From the NCBI RefSeq assembly GCF_014904755.1, contig NZ_JACZFQ010000104.1, forward strand, positions 1 through 64,000: 64,000 nt of DNA. The letters run 5' to 3'. This document shows, piece after piece, positions 44,642 through 52,880 of this stretch. The DNA is from Neoluteolibacter marinus. Its GTDB lineage: Bacteria; Verrucomicrobiota; Verrucomicrobiia; Verrucomicrobiales; Akkermansiaceae. A program made the translations under genes and the position numbers. The number at the start of each line of letters is the position of its first letter. Position 1 is the stretch's first letter. The notes under the pieces were generated by a model. That model worked only from the letters and a program-made list of their open reading frames with translations, had not been told where the DNA came from and searched no databases.

Positions 44642-45004
44642 ATGGCCGATTCACCTGAAGCAATCCGCAAGTCACTCCGACTCTACAAACTGATCGGCGG
44701 GGTGCTGTTCGTCGGCACCATCATCACCGTCGCAGTTGCCAAAGTGCCGTGGCTGGATGTGGGGCATCACGGCTTTGACACGGCCGACATGATCCTCGGT
44801 CTGGCCATCGCCACCGTCAAAGCGTCGCTGGTTGCTGCCATTTTCATGCACCTCAATCATGAGAAGCGGCTGATCTACTGGCTGTTCGGATTCGGTATCG
44901 TCGCGGCCTTCTTCCTCGTCGCCTTGATCGGTCTCGCGAAGTCCGATCCCATCCACTATAACGGCTTCCAGGACGGCGTTCCGGGGAGCGAGACTGCCAA
45001 GTAA
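44642..45004 (+). CDS. ctaF: Cytochrome c oxidase subunit IV family protein
   Basis: A 120-residue protein with three hydrophobic helices: LYKLIGGVLFVGTIITVAVA, ILGLAIATVKASLVAAIFMH and YWLFGFGIVAAFFLVALIGL. The ATVKASLVAAIFMHLNHEKR block is the conserved signature of the CtaF/CyoD/COX4 small subunit family. It assists assembly and stability of the oxidase. The gene lies 42 bases after the subunit III gene, in operon order. Confidence 0.85.
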   Translation: MADSPEAIRKSLRLYKLIGGVLFVGTIITVAVAKVPWLDVGHHGFDTADMILGLAIATVKASLVAAIFMHLNHEKRLIYWLFGFGIVAAFFLVALIGLAKSDPIHYNGFQDGVPGSETAK

Positions 45005-45083
45005 CCCGCGCCGCCCCATCCCGTCCTTGCCCGCAGCCGGATCCCGGTTTTGTTGGCATCAGGAATCCAAACCAATCACCGCC

Positions 45084-45284
45084 ATGTCCCTTCGCGCATT
45101 CCATATCGTCTTCGTGACCGTGAGCACCCTGCTCTTCGTGTTCCTCGCCGTGTGGGCTCTCGCCTTCGCGAAGGATCAATCGGCGATCATCACGGCCCTC
45201 GGTGCGGTCAGCGCCATCGCCGCGGTGGGCATGCCGGTCTACGGCGCTTTTTTCTACAAGAAGGTCCGCAACATCGTCCTGTGA
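45084..45284 (+). CDS. Small two-helix membrane protein in oxidase operon
   Basis: A predicted 66-residue protein with two hydrophobic helices, FHIVFVTVSTLLFVFLAVWA and AIITALGAVSAIAAVGMPVY, ending FFYKKVRNIVL. The ATG at 45084 gives the complete first helix; an earlier frame extension lacks support. It belongs between ctaF and the copper-A subunit gene, which points to an assembly or structural role in the oxidase. No enzyme motif was seen. It ends five bases before the next small gene. Confidence 0.72.
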   Translation: MSLRAFHIVFVTVSTLLFVFLAVWALAFAKDQSAIITALGAVSAIAAVGMPVYGAFFYKKVRNIVL

Positions 45285-45289
45285 CGGCC

Positions 45290-45502
45290 ATGATCAACAC
45301 GCTTCTCGCCTGCGCCACCTGCGCCAAGAGCTTCGAGGATCACACCAACGCCATCGGCTGGTCGATCTTCCTCCTGCTCGGCGTGATTGTCGCTGTCATC
45401 ACCGGGGTGGGTTTTTTCATGGCCCGCCTGATCCGCCGCGGCGAAGCGGATCTCGACCCCGAGCTGCGCGACGACCTTCCCACCGTATCCTCTTCCCGTT
45501 GA
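45290..45502 (+). CDS. Small single-helix membrane protein in oxidase operon
   Basis: A predicted 70-residue protein starting MINTLLACATCAKSFEDHTN, followed by one helix (WSIFLLLGVIVAVITGVGFF) and a charged tail RLIRRGEADLDPELRDDLP. The CATCAKSF motif (Cys-x2-Cys) could bind copper or heme or form a disulfide, but there is no His after it as in a cytochrome c. It lies 16 bases before ctaC, so an oxidase biogenesis role is a plausible inference. An alternative GTG at 45281 would overlap the previous stop. Confidence 0.7.
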   Translation: MINTLLACATCAKSFEDHTNAIGWSIFLLLGVIVAVITGVGFFMARLIRRGEADLDPELRDDLPTVSSSR

Positions 45503-45518
45503 TCTTTTTCCATTCTCC

Positions 45519-46304
45519 ATGAGTCCTTCCAAACTGCTCAGCATCCCGGAAAACTTTTCCGCCCACGGTGGCCGGGTCGACCACCTCATCGACGTGGTCC
45601 ACTGGTTCATGCTCGCGCTCGGCGCCGGCTGGTTCCTGTTCTTCGCTTTCTGCCTGATCCGCTTCCGCAGTTCGGTCAATCCGAAGGCCTCCTACCACGG
45701 GGTCCGCAACCATATTTCCAGCCACATGGAAATCGCGGTGGTCATCATCGAGGCCGTGCTGCTGCTTGGATTCGCCTTCCCGCTCTGGAAGGAGCGCACC
45801 GACAGCTGGGAGCAGGTCCAGAAGCTTGATCCCGTTCGCGTGCGGGTGATCGGCTGGCAGTTCGGCTGGACCTACCACTACCCCGGCAAAGACGGCAAGT
45901 TCGGTCGTATCGACCCGCTGATCCGCACCAGCAACAGTGATCCGGCGATCGATCTCAACGATCCCAATGCCCAGGACGACTTCACTTCGCCGATCCTCAA
46001 GATCGCGAACGGCCGGCCGGCGATCCTCAACATCACGTCCAACGACGTGATCCACAACTACGCCATTATTCCGATGCGCATCCAGCAGGATGCCATCCCG
46101 GGCAAGGAGTTCCCGATGTGGTTCACGCCGACCAAGACGCTCGAGACCTCCGTGGTCTGCGGCCAGCTCTGCGGCGAGGGCCATGGCAACATGGTCGGGC
46201 AGATGGAGGTCATCAAGGATGATGCCTTCCGCACCTGGGCGGAGACCGAGTCCGAGAACGCACTCAAGGCTCACGCCTCGAAGGTCACGACGGCCAGCCG
46301 TTGA
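45519..46304 (+). CDS. ctaC: Cytochrome c oxidase subunit II
   Basis: A 261-residue protein with two transmembrane helices (WFMLALGAGWFLFFAFCLIR and EIAVVIIEAVLLLGFAFPLW) and a periplasmic cupredoxin domain. The copper-A motif is intact: His in DVIHNYAIIP and VVCGQLCGEGHGNMVGQM, with two Cys, His and Met. No cytochrome c domain is fused, so electrons must come from separate cytochromes such as those at 37130 and 40241. The gene is last in the operon, whereas subunit II usually precedes subunit I. A terminator follows at 46327. Confidence 0.94.
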   Translation: MSPSKLLSIPENFSAHGGRVDHLIDVVHWFMLALGAGWFLFFAFCLIRFRSSVNPKASYHGVRNHISSHMEIAVVIIEAVLLLGFAFPLWKERTDSWEQVQKLDPVRVRVIGWQFGWTYHYPGKDGKFGRIDPLIRTSNSDPAIDLNDPNAQDDFTSPILKIANGRPAILNITSNDVIHNYAIIPMRIQQDAIPGKEFPMWFTPTKTLETSVVCGQLCGEGHGNMVGQMEVIKDDAFRTWAETESENALKAHASKVTTASR

Positions 46305-46326
46305 GCTCCGGAGAGTTTTTTCGATC

Positions 46327-46359
46327 AAGCGGGATGCCCTGACGGGTTTCCCGCTTTTT
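46327..46359 (+). terminator. Intrinsic terminator of the respiratory operon
   Basis: AAGCGGGA at 46327-46334 pairs with TCCCGCTT at 46349-46356. An inner CCC/GGG pair strengthens the hairpin, and the stem ends in a run of five Ts at 46355-46359. It lies 23 bases after ctaC and ends the 16-gene transcript. Confidence 0.85.
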
Positions 46360-46391
46360 CGTGCTCAAGCGGGCCGGGAATCAGAGTCCGG

Positions 46392-46595
46392 TCAGCCTCC
46401 GGCTGCAATGGTCACGATTTCGAGTTTTGCTCCGTCGGAGACTTCGGTGACCGGATAAGCCGCTGGCAGAACCGGTTCTAGGTCGAGTTCAACGACCACG
46501 GGCTTGCCGGCAAGTCCCAGGGTGTCGAGCAGCGAGGCGACGGTGAAGGCGTCACTGTCGAAGGTGCGCGGGTTACCGTTGATCTGAAGTGTCAT
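46392..46595 (-). CDS. thiS: Sulfur carrier protein ThiS
   Basis: A 67-residue ubiquitin-like protein. MTLQINGNPRTFDSDAFTVA begins the beta-grasp fold and the C-terminus ends in the required Gly-Gly (IVTIAAGG), which is thiocarboxylated to donate sulfur for the thiazole of thiamine. The start overlaps the stop of the membrane protein gene by four bases, so it is translationally coupled to thiH through that gene. Partner genes thiG and thiF are not in the window. Confidence 0.88.
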   Translation of the reverse strand: MTLQINGNPRTFDSDAFTVASLLDTLGLAGKPVVVELDLEPVLPAAYPVTEVSDGAKLEIVTIAAGG

Positions 46596-47329
46596 GAGTT
46601 CGGGGAATTCGGGGAGGCCGCCGGTGCGCGGCTGGCGAGATCCGGGGCGACCTTGAAGAATCCGTAGGCGATGGACATGCCCAGAATCAACGGGTAGCCC
46701 CAGCCAATGTAGTTCCCGGAAAGCAGCGACCATGTCCAGTTCTGCCCGGTGTAGAGGAAGATCGAGATCGCGGTCATCAACAGCATCAGCCAGGAAAACG
46801 GCAACAGCCAGTGGCGCGTTCGCGGTGTCCGGGCAAGCCATGCCAGTCTGGCGGCGATCAGGAAGGCGACGACGTTGGTGCCGAAAAACAAGCGGATGTC
46901 AAATACGAGCGATCGGTAGCTGTTCTCCATGTGATCCTTGAGGCCGGCGACTCCCTTCGCGACGGCATCGACGGATTTTCTCGCGATGGCATTCCGGATT
47001 TCGGGGAACTCGAACGCTTTGGCTCGTTCAGCTCCCCCGTTGACAAGCGCGTCAAGCCAGCGGTCCGGTGATGCTTGATAGTCGGCGAGTTCTTTTTCAA
47101 GCCGCTCGCGGGTTTTACCGCGGATCACTTTTCCCAAGGTGGGGGAGTCGAGGGTTTCCTTGAGCCGGATGGCGAGAGGGTCCGACAAGCTTCGGGTTTT
47201 CTCTACGGCGGTCCGCTGGGCTGCCGATATGATGACGCCCTTTGCAAGGAAGGTGGAAACCAGCAGCGCGATCGAGATGACGGCACCCACCAGATGTAGG
47301 ACGACCAAGGGTTTCCGGAAATGGCTCAT
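46592..47329 (-). CDS. Integral membrane protein between thiH and thiS
   Basis: A 245-residue protein of unknown family with about four hydrophobic segments: VVLHLVGAVISIALLVSTFL, LFFGTNVVAFLIAARLAWLA, FSWLMLLMTAISIFLYTGQN and GYPLILGMSIAYGFFKV. A charged helical loop of about 100 residues follows the first segment. The start overlaps the thiH stop and its end overlaps the thiS start, each by four bases, so its translation is tightly linked to thiamine thiazole synthesis. A transport or regulatory role is possible but not shown. I see no known thiamine-transport signature. Confidence 0.72.
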   Translation of the reverse strand: MSHFRKPLVVLHLVGAVISIALLVSTFLAKGVIISAAQRTAVEKTRSLSDPLAIRLKETLDSPTLGKVIRGKTRERLEKELADYQASPDRWLDALVNGGAERAKAFEFPEIRNAIARKSVDAVAKGVAGLKDHMENSYRSLVFDIRLFFGTNVVAFLIAARLAWLARTPRTRHWLLPFSWLMLLMTAISIFLYTGQNWTWSLLSGNYIGWGYPLILGMSIAYGFFKVAPDLASRAPAASPNSPNS

Positions 47330-48474
47330 GTCGCCAGGATGGCCTCGTCCCAATCCTTCCACACCGGGTCGAGCCGCTTCGACTGCAGCATCGCGGCGAT
47401 TTCGGCGGGCGAACGGCTGTCGTCGATCTTGAATTGCTCGGTGGCCTTCTCGCAACCGGTGGTCTTCTCCAGTTCGACGCGGCGGCCGCGGACGGTGAGG
47501 TGGAGGTCGTCGCTGCCGGCACCGGTGTAGCCGCCCGGTTCCGTGCGGGCGCCGGCGGACATCGTGGTGACGCCCAGCGGGGCCATGGCATCGCGCAGCG
47601 GTGCGGGTTCGCGGGTCGAGAGGACGACGCCGACCTGCGGGAAGCAGGCGCGGAAGGCACACATGAGCTGGACCAAGGCCCGGTCGGAGAGGAACAGGTC
47701 GGGGTCCGGCTCATACTGGTAGTTCCCGGCGTAGGGGCGCATCCGCGGGAAGGCGACGGTGAATTGGGCTTTCCAGCAGTGCTTGTAGAGATACTCGAGG
47801 TGGGCGGCCAGCGACAGGGCTTCGTGACGCCAGTCGGCCAGGCCGAACAGGGCGCCGATCCCGATCCTGCGGAAGCCTCCGGCGTAGGCCCGCTCGGGGC
47901 AGTCCAGCCGCCAGTCGAACTTCTTCTTCGGGCCGGCGGTGTGGAGCTTTTCGTAGGTTTCGCGGAGGTAGGTTTCCTGGTAGACCACCAGTCCCTCCGC
48001 GCCGTGCTGGACGATCTCTGCGTACTGGTCGTCTTCCATCGGGCCGACCTCGATGCCCAGCGTCGGGACGAAGCTTTTCAGGGCGTCGAGGCACTTCTGG
48101 AGGTAGCCCTCGGAGACGAACTTCGGGTGCTCGCCGGCGACCAGCAGGATGTTCCGGAAACCGAGGCCGTGGAGATGCCTCGCCTCGCGAACGACCTGAT
48201 CGACGGTCAGGGTCACGCGGAGAATGCCATTGTCGCGTGAAAAGCCGCAGTAGGAGCAGTTGTTGACGCACTCGTTGGAAAGATAAAGGGGCGCGAACAG
48301 CCGCATGGTCCGCCCGAAGTGGTGGCGGGTCAGGCGCTGGGACTCGCGGGCGAGCGCCTCGAGGTCGCGGTCGGCGGCGGGCGCGATGAGCCTCTCGAAG
48401 CGCTTGATCAGCGGCGACTTGCGGTCGAGGGCGGTGCGGAAATGTTCGGAGAAACTCACGGGCGCGGGGAGCAT
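47326..48474 (-). CDS. thiH: 2-iminoacetate synthase ThiH
   Basis: A 382-residue radical SAM enzyme that cleaves tyrosine to dehydroglycine for thiazole synthesis. The cluster motif C-x3-C-x2-C is NECVNNCSYCGFSRDN near residue 75. Other family landmarks are LLVAGEHPKFVSEGYLQKCL, QETYLRETYEKLHTAGPKKK and VAFPRMRPYAGNYQYEPDPD. The ATG at 48474 is preferred because it starts a normal N-terminus (MLPAPVSFSEHF). Upstream of the start there is no visible TPP riboswitch; the 90-base gap to the divergent gene is too short and lacks the motif. Confidence 0.93.
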   Translation of the reverse strand: MLPAPVSFSEHFRTALDRKSPLIKRFERLIAPAADRDLEALARESQRLTRHHFGRTMRLFAPLYLSNECVNNCSYCGFSRDNGILRVTLTVDQVVREARHLHGLGFRNILLVAGEHPKFVSEGYLQKCLDALKSFVPTLGIEVGPMEDDQYAEIVQHGAEGLVVYQETYLRETYEKLHTAGPKKKFDWRLDCPERAYAGGFRRIGIGALFGLADWRHEALSLAAHLEYLYKHCWKAQFTVAFPRMRPYAGNYQYEPDPDLFLSDRALVQLMCAFRACFPQVGVVLSTREPAPLRDAMAPLGVTTMSAGARTEPGGYTGAGSDDLHLTVRGRRVELEKTTGCEKATEQFKIDDSRSPAEIAAMLQSKRLDPVWKDWDEAILAT

Positions 48475-48564
48475 GCGGCGGGGAATCGTGGTCGTCAAAG
48501 CACGATCCGGGGAAGCTTGCCAACCGGCGCTGCGGCGTTTTACCTGCACGGGTTCCACGGAGCC

Positions 48565-49383
48565 ATGACCGAACCCATCGTCTGCAAACCCACCCCCTGG
48601 TTTCTCCTCCGCGCCGTGGCAATGCTGCTGATGTTCGGCATTTTCGCGGTGATGTTCTTCGTCGACGGCAAGTGGGGCTATCGGGAAAAGAACCTTTCTT
48701 ACTACCTTGCGGAGGCTTTCGAGAAGGCGACCAACGATTTCAAGCTCAAGCAGGACGAGATGTCGCCGGAGCGCTGGCGTTCCTACGCCGAACGGCAGCA
48801 GGTGCCATTTCCCGAAGACCCGGAGCTGCTGCCGGAAGGGACGCAGGTCCCGATGATCTGGCCGGTGGTGTTGCACGACTACGACACGATGAAGTCGTCG
48901 CTGGGCCAGCCGATGAACAAGCTTTTCGACGACTACCGGCTGGAGGCCGGGATCCGGAAGGATGTGCCGGAGCACGATTTCCCGAAGCACAAGATCACCG
49001 AGCAGTGGGTGGCCTTCGGGGTGTGCCTGGTGCTGACCGTCGGGGCCGCCGTGGTGCTGTTGCGGACGATCGGCCGCAGCATGTCGGTGGACGGCGAGGC
49101 GTTCCATCCGGCCGGTGGCGGGTCGATCCCGTTCGGAGATCTGGTCCGGCTCGACTTGCGGAAATGGGATACCAAGGGGCTGGCTTACGCCTGGGCGAAG
49201 ACGGCGGCGGGAGCGGAGCGCAAGGTCAAGATCGACGGCCTGACCTACGGTGGCTTCAAGAAGGAGCAGGATGAGCCCGCGGAGCGGCTGATGCAGCGGC
49301 TGCGCGGGAATTTTTCCGGCGAAATCATCGAATACGTGACCGAGGCCGAGAGTGCCGGAGGGAACGATTCACCCGCGGCTTGA
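48565..49383 (+). CDS. Hypothetical two-helix membrane protein
   Basis: A 272-residue protein with helices [20 protein letters not shown] near the N-terminus and [20 protein letters not shown] in the middle. Between them is a charged segment of about 115 residues. The C-terminal 110 residues form a PH-like or beta-rich domain: [20 protein letters not shown] and [20 protein letters not shown]. Function unknown. It is divergent from thiH and precedes acpP by 88 bases on the same strand. I found no characterised family to match. Confidence 0.65.
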   Translation: MTEPIVCKPTPWFLLRAVAMLLMFGIFAVMFFVDGKWGYREKNLSYYLAEAFEKATNDFKLKQDEMSPERWRSYAERQQVPFPEDPELLPEGTQVPMIWPVVLHDYDTMKSSLGQPMNKLFDDYRLEAGIRKDVPEHDFPKHKITEQWVAFGVCLVLTVGAAVVLLRTIGRSMSVDGEAFHPAGGGSIPFGDLVRLDLRKWDTKGLAYAWAKTAAGAERKVKIDGLTYGGFKKEQDEPAERLMQRLRGNFSGEIIEYVTEAESAGGNDSPAA

Positions 49384-49471
49384 AAGGCTGCCACATCCAC
49401 GTGTTTTTCGGGGTTGCCAAGGTCCGGTGAGGGCGGTAATCCCTCGGCAGCTTCAACCACCAAGAATACAA

Positions 49472-49711
49472 ATGTCTGACAAGAGCATCGAAGACCGCGT
49501 TAAGGACATCATCGTCGACCAGCTCGGCGTCAATGCCGACCAGGTGACCCTGGAGGCCAAGTTCATCGAAGACCTCGGTGCCGACTCCCTTGATACGGTC
49601 GAGCTCGTCATGGCCTTTGAGGAAGAGTTCGAAATCGAAGTGCCGGACGAGGAAGCCGAAAAGCTCCAGTCCGTGGGTGACGTGGTCACCTTCATCAAGA
49701 GCCAGAGCTGA
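49472..49711 (+). CDS. acpP: Acyl carrier protein
   Basis: A 79-residue acidic protein of type II fatty acid synthesis. The phosphopantetheine site is intact in [20 protein letters not shown], where Ser of the DSL motif is modified. The N-terminus [20 protein letters not shown] and the C-terminus [13 protein letters not shown] are standard. No fab genes are adjacent, which is different from many genomes; accA lies 1.6 kb downstream. A strong terminator follows immediately, suggesting a monocistronic highly expressed message. Confidence 0.97.
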   Translation: MSDKSIEDRVKDIIVDQLGVNADQVTLEAKFIEDLGADSLDTVELVMAFEEEFEIEVPDEEAEKLQSVGDVVTFIKSQS

Positions 49712-49745
49712 ATCTCCGCTCGCTCTCACGAGCCAATCAATGAAG

Positions 49746-49776
49746 GGCGGACTCCGGGCGAGTCTGCCTTTTTTTT
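49746..49776 (+). terminator. Intrinsic terminator after acpP
   Basis: GGCGGACTC at 49746-49754 pairs with GAGTCTGCC at 49760-49768 with one G-T pair, and eight Ts follow (49769-49776). It lies 35 bases after the acpP stop. Confidence 0.88.
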
Positions 49777-49813
49777 GCACTCCGGCCTGAATGGGGGAGA
49801 CTGGGCCCGCATC

Positions 49814-50350
49814 ATGCATTCACCCGACAACATCCAATACGCGCTGGAAACCACCAGGGTCCTGCTGGAGCCTGACCGCCGGATCGACACCTTCGGCGAC
49901 ACCCGCTTCGAGTTCCAGCTGCTCAGCGAGCTGATGGACAGCACCGGCCAGATCCGCGTCCGGACCGGCGAGGTGGAGGCGATGCGCCCGCGGATCCTGC
50001 GGCCGGACTCGATGCAGGAAATCGAGATCGAAGGCTTCGGCGACAAGGCGCGCGAACGGATGGACGCGATGATCGCGAAGTTGCGGGCAGAGGGGCGGGA
50101 TCTCGCGTTCCTGCGCTACGGATTCCAGTTCCGCAGCGGCCAGATCCGCGAGGAAATCATCCACGACTCGATGGAGTCGGTGCGCGAGCGGGTCCTCGAC
50201 GAGGCCCGGCGGGTCGGCAATCCGGCCAACGCGGTGATCGAGGGAGTTGACGACGCGTGGGAGGTCTCGATCTTCAAGTTCGCCTTCGAAATGATCCAGC
50301 ATTCCTGGCCGATCAATCGTTTCGATCTCCACAGGAAGGGTCTGCTTTGA
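49814..50350 (+). CDS. Conserved-looking hypothetical cytoplasmic protein
   Basis: A 178-residue soluble protein beginning MHSPDNIQYALETTRVLLEP. The composition is acidic and basic mixed, with strands FEFQLLSELMDSTGQIRVRT and a long helix around GDKARERMDAMIAKLRAEGR. No catalytic motif and no signal or membrane segment are seen. The downstream LysM gene starts 16 bases later on the same strand. I recognise no family. The ATG at 49814 is used because the region upstream overlaps the acpP terminator. Confidence 0.6.
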   Translation: MHSPDNIQYALETTRVLLEPDRRIDTFGDTRFEFQLLSELMDSTGQIRVRTGEVEAMRPRILRPDSMQEIEIEGFGDKARERMDAMIAKLRAEGRDLAFLRYGFQFRSGQIREEIIHDSMESVRERVLDEARRVGNPANAVIEGVDDAWEVSIFKFAFEMIQHSWPINRFDLHRKGLL

Positions 50351-50366
50351 TAGGAGGAATCCGGGG

Positions 50367-51272
50367 ATGCGACTGTGGACACTGATCAAGTTGGTGGCAG
50401 GGGCCGTCGTCCTGGGGATCACGGTTTTCACCGGATTGTTGGTCTGGCACGTTCGCGGCGAACCGCTTGGCGGTATCTTTTCCCAGCTGGTGCCGGTGAA
50501 GTTCGACCCGGAACCGATTGATACCCTGCCGCAGGCGGACTCGACGCTTCCCGAGATCGACCCAGGAGCAAAGGTGTTCGAGCGGGCGCGAGAGCTGATT
50601 GCCATCGGCGACCTCGCCGGTGCCCGTGATCGCCTGAGGACGGTGGTGAGCATTTATCCCCGCTCGAAGGCCGCACCCGAAGCCCGGCGCATCGTCGGCG
50701 AAATGAACCTCGACGATCTCCTGTCGGCATCCCACATGGAGGGCAAAGAGATTCACATCGTGCGACCCGGCGAGTCCTACCTGGGCATCGCTGCGAAATA
50801 CGACACCACGCTCGACTGCATCATGCACCTGAACGGGCTGCTGGACCTCAAGGGCCTGCATCCCGGCGACGAGCTGATCGTCATGCCGCTGCGGCTGCGG
50901 GTCATGATCGAGCCGGGCCGCAAGGTGCTGTCGTTGTGGGACGGCGGCCGCTTCGTGAAGGAATATCCCATGCTCGCGGTCGATCTCGCCGGGTTGCGGG
51001 GCGGCTTACAGACGAAGATTTCCTCGAAGTCCGGAATCTCCGGCAATCGCCGGGTCACCCCGGGCATGAAGGAATACCGGAATTCCGAGAAGACCTTCTC
51101 GCTGGAGAAGTCGTCATTGCAGATCCGCCCGCTCGACCCGACGGCGCCGCGCGACGACGAGGAAGACCTGTCACCTGGATCCGGATTCCATCTCGCGGTC
51201 GAGGACGTCGAGGAACTCGCCTTGCTCCTCCGGCCGGGGAATGAGGTGGAAATCCGTCCGGCCGCCCCTTAG
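50367..51272 (+). CDS. LysM protein with degenerate L,D-transpeptidase-like domain
   Basis: A 301-residue membrane-anchored envelope protein. A hydrophobic anchor (LIKLVAGAVVLGITVFTGLL) is followed by a helical region and a LysM domain (IHIVRPGESYLGIAAKYDTT to HPGDELIVMPL) near residue 130. After it, residues about 175-300 resemble a YkuD L,D-transpeptidase: RVMIEPGRKVLSLWDGGRFV and KEYPMLAVDL. The catalytic SHGCIRL motif is replaced by GSGFHLA just before EDVEELALLL, so the nucleophilic Cys is Phe. It is therefore expected to bind peptidoglycan without transpeptidase activity. Confidence 0.75.
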   Translation: MRLWTLIKLVAGAVVLGITVFTGLLVWHVRGEPLGGIFSQLVPVKFDPEPIDTLPQADSTLPEIDPGAKVFERARELIAIGDLAGARDRLRTVVSIYPRSKAAPEARRIVGEMNLDDLLSASHMEGKEIHIVRPGESYLGIAAKYDTTLDCIMHLNGLLDLKGLHPGDELIVMPLRLRVMIEPGRKVLSLWDGGRFVKEYPMLAVDLAGLRGGLQTKISSKSGISGNRRVTPGMKEYRNSEKTFSLEKSSLQIRPLDPTAPRDDEEDLSPGSGFHLAVEDVEELALLLRPGNEVEIRPAAP

Positions 51273-51314
51273 ACTTTCGCCCGCCCATCTTTCAATCCAT
51301 CCATCCCGCCACGC

Positions 51315-52268
51315 ATGCAACTGCTGGAATTCGAAAAGCCGATCGCCGAGCTGGAACGAGAGCTCGACAAGCTCCGCGCCAAATCAACGTCACAGGATAT
51401 CGACATGTCCGGCGATATCGCCAGCATGGAGGCCAAGCTGGAGGAGACCCGCCAGCGCATCTATAAAAACCTAACCCCTTGGCAGCGAGTGCAGATCGCC
51501 CGTCATACCCAGCGGCCATTCACGCTCGACTACATTTCCCGGGCCTTCACCGATTTCTGCGAGCTGCACGGTGACCGGCGGATCGGCGACGATCACTCGA
51601 TGCCCGGCGGCTTCGCCCGGATCGGCGGGCGACGGGTGGTGGTGATCGGTCACCAGAAGGGCCGCGACACCAAGGAGAACCTCAAACGCAATTTCGGCAG
51701 CGCCCATCCGGAGGGCTATCGGAAGGCGATGCGCCTGATGAAGCTGGCGGAGAAGTTCGGACTGCCGGTCATCACGATGATCGACACCCCCGGCGCCTAT
51801 CCGGGGATCGGTGCGGAGGAGCGCAACATCGCCGAAGCGATCGGCTACAACCTGCGCGAAATGATGATGCTCAAGGTGCCCGTCATCGCGATCGTGCTGG
51901 GCGAAGGCGGCTCCGGCGGGGCGCTCGGGATCGGCGTCGCCGACAAGGTGCTGATGCTTGAAAACGCCTACTACTCGGTGATCAGCCCGGAAGGCTGCGC
52001 GGCGATCCTTTGGAAGCACCGCAAGCACGCCCCCGAGGCGGCCGAGGCGATGAAGCTCGCCGCTCCCGACCTGTTGAAGCTCGGCCTGGTGGACGGGGTG
52101 ATTCCCGAGGCGGCCGGCGGTGCGCATCACGACCATGCCGGCACGGCCGTGGCGCTGCGCGACGCGATCCTCTCGAACCTCGACGAGCTGGACCGGCTTT
52201 CCACCGGGGAATTGCTGGATGCCCGCTACGCGAAGTTCCGCGCCTTCGGCGAGTGGGAGGGCAAGTGA
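51315..52268 (+). CDS. accA: Acetyl-CoA carboxylase carboxyltransferase subunit alpha
   Basis: A 317-residue subunit of the carboxyltransferase that moves the carboxyl group from biotin to acetyl-CoA, forming malonyl-CoA. The family blocks are visible: ELERELDKLRAKSTSQDIDM near the N-terminus, MIDTPGAYPGIGAEERNIAE, the GEGGSGGALGIGVADKVLML oxyanion segment and the SVISPEGCAAILWK motif. Length is standard. It starts 42 bases after the LysM gene, so they might be cotranscribed. accD is not in the window. Confidence 0.95.
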   Translation: MQLLEFEKPIAELERELDKLRAKSTSQDIDMSGDIASMEAKLEETRQRIYKNLTPWQRVQIARHTQRPFTLDYISRAFTDFCELHGDRRIGDDHSMPGGFARIGGRRVVVIGHQKGRDTKENLKRNFGSAHPEGYRKAMRLMKLAEKFGLPVITMIDTPGAYPGIGAEERNIAEAIGYNLREMMMLKVPVIAIVLGEGGSGGALGIGVADKVLMLENAYYSVISPEGCAAILWKHRKHAPEAAEAMKLAAPDLLKLGLVDGVIPEAAGGAHHDHAGTAVALRDAILSNLDELDRLSTGELLDARYAKFRAFGEWEGK

Positions 52269-52302
52269 TCCCTCCCCGCGGCGGGGACCAGCCGGTCCGC
52301 CT

Positions 52303-52824
52303 TCAGCAGATTCCCGCCGCCCACAGGCAGGCGTGGATCTTGTAGTCGATGAGGTAGCCTTCGGCTTCGCGGTCGCGGAGCCACCGGCGGATCTCCCGGC
52401 ACGGCACCAGGTGGACCCGGATGTCCTCGTGTTCGGTGCCGCCACCGGCCCCCTCCTTGACCAGTCCGGTGGCGTGGAAAAGATGGCTCATTTCCGGGGT
52501 CATGCCCGCCGACGTCGGGGAGGCGAGCAGGGGCACGATCGTTTCCGCCCGGTAGCCGGTCTCCTCCAACAGCTCGCGGGCGGCGGTCGCTTCCAGCGCC
52601 TCACCGCGGAATTCGTCCTCGTCGCCAACCAAGCCCGCGGGGATCTCGATGACCTTCCGCTGCACCGGAATCCGGAACTGCTCGATCAAAACCACCTCGT
52701 CATAGGGGGTCACGGCGAGGATCCCCACCGCGGCGTCGGCATTCGGGCGTCTAACGAAATCCCAGTGGCCGATCCGGTAGAGGCCCAGCCAACGGGTTTC
52801 AAACAGGGTTTCGGGTTCGCTCAT
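52303..52824 (-). CDS. Nudix hydrolase
   Basis: A 173-residue Nudix enzyme of the ADP-ribose pyrophosphatase type. The Nudix box is close to complete: GDEDEFRGEALEATAARELL then EETGY, with the conserved REXXEE core; the first Gly is displaced by two residues. The preceding KVIEIPAGLVGDEDEF segment is typical of ADP-ribose and nucleoside diphosphate sugar pyrophosphatases. Later Ser-Ala-Gly-Met (SPTSAGMTPEMSHLFHATGL) fits that group. The ATG at 52824 is selected over a start 48 bases upstream, which adds a non-family tail. Divergent from the sugar phosphate cyclase gene. Confidence 0.85.
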   Translation of the reverse strand: MSEPETLFETRWLGLYRIGHWDFVRRPNADAAVGILAVTPYDEVVLIEQFRIPVQRKVIEIPAGLVGDEDEFRGEALEATAARELLEETGYRAETIVPLLASPTSAGMTPEMSHLFHATGLVKEGAGGGTEHEDIRVHLVPCREIRRWLRDREAEGYLIDYKIHACLWAAGIC

Positions 52825-52880
52825 TGCGGTGAAGAATAGTTGGCGAAGCGACGTATCAAGGGCACTTTTCACCCGTCACG

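Noticed and set aside
48475-48564. Possible TPP riboswitch upstream of thiH
   Set aside because: The 90-base gap is too short and lacks the conserved TPP-riboswitch sequence elements; no convincing fold was seen.
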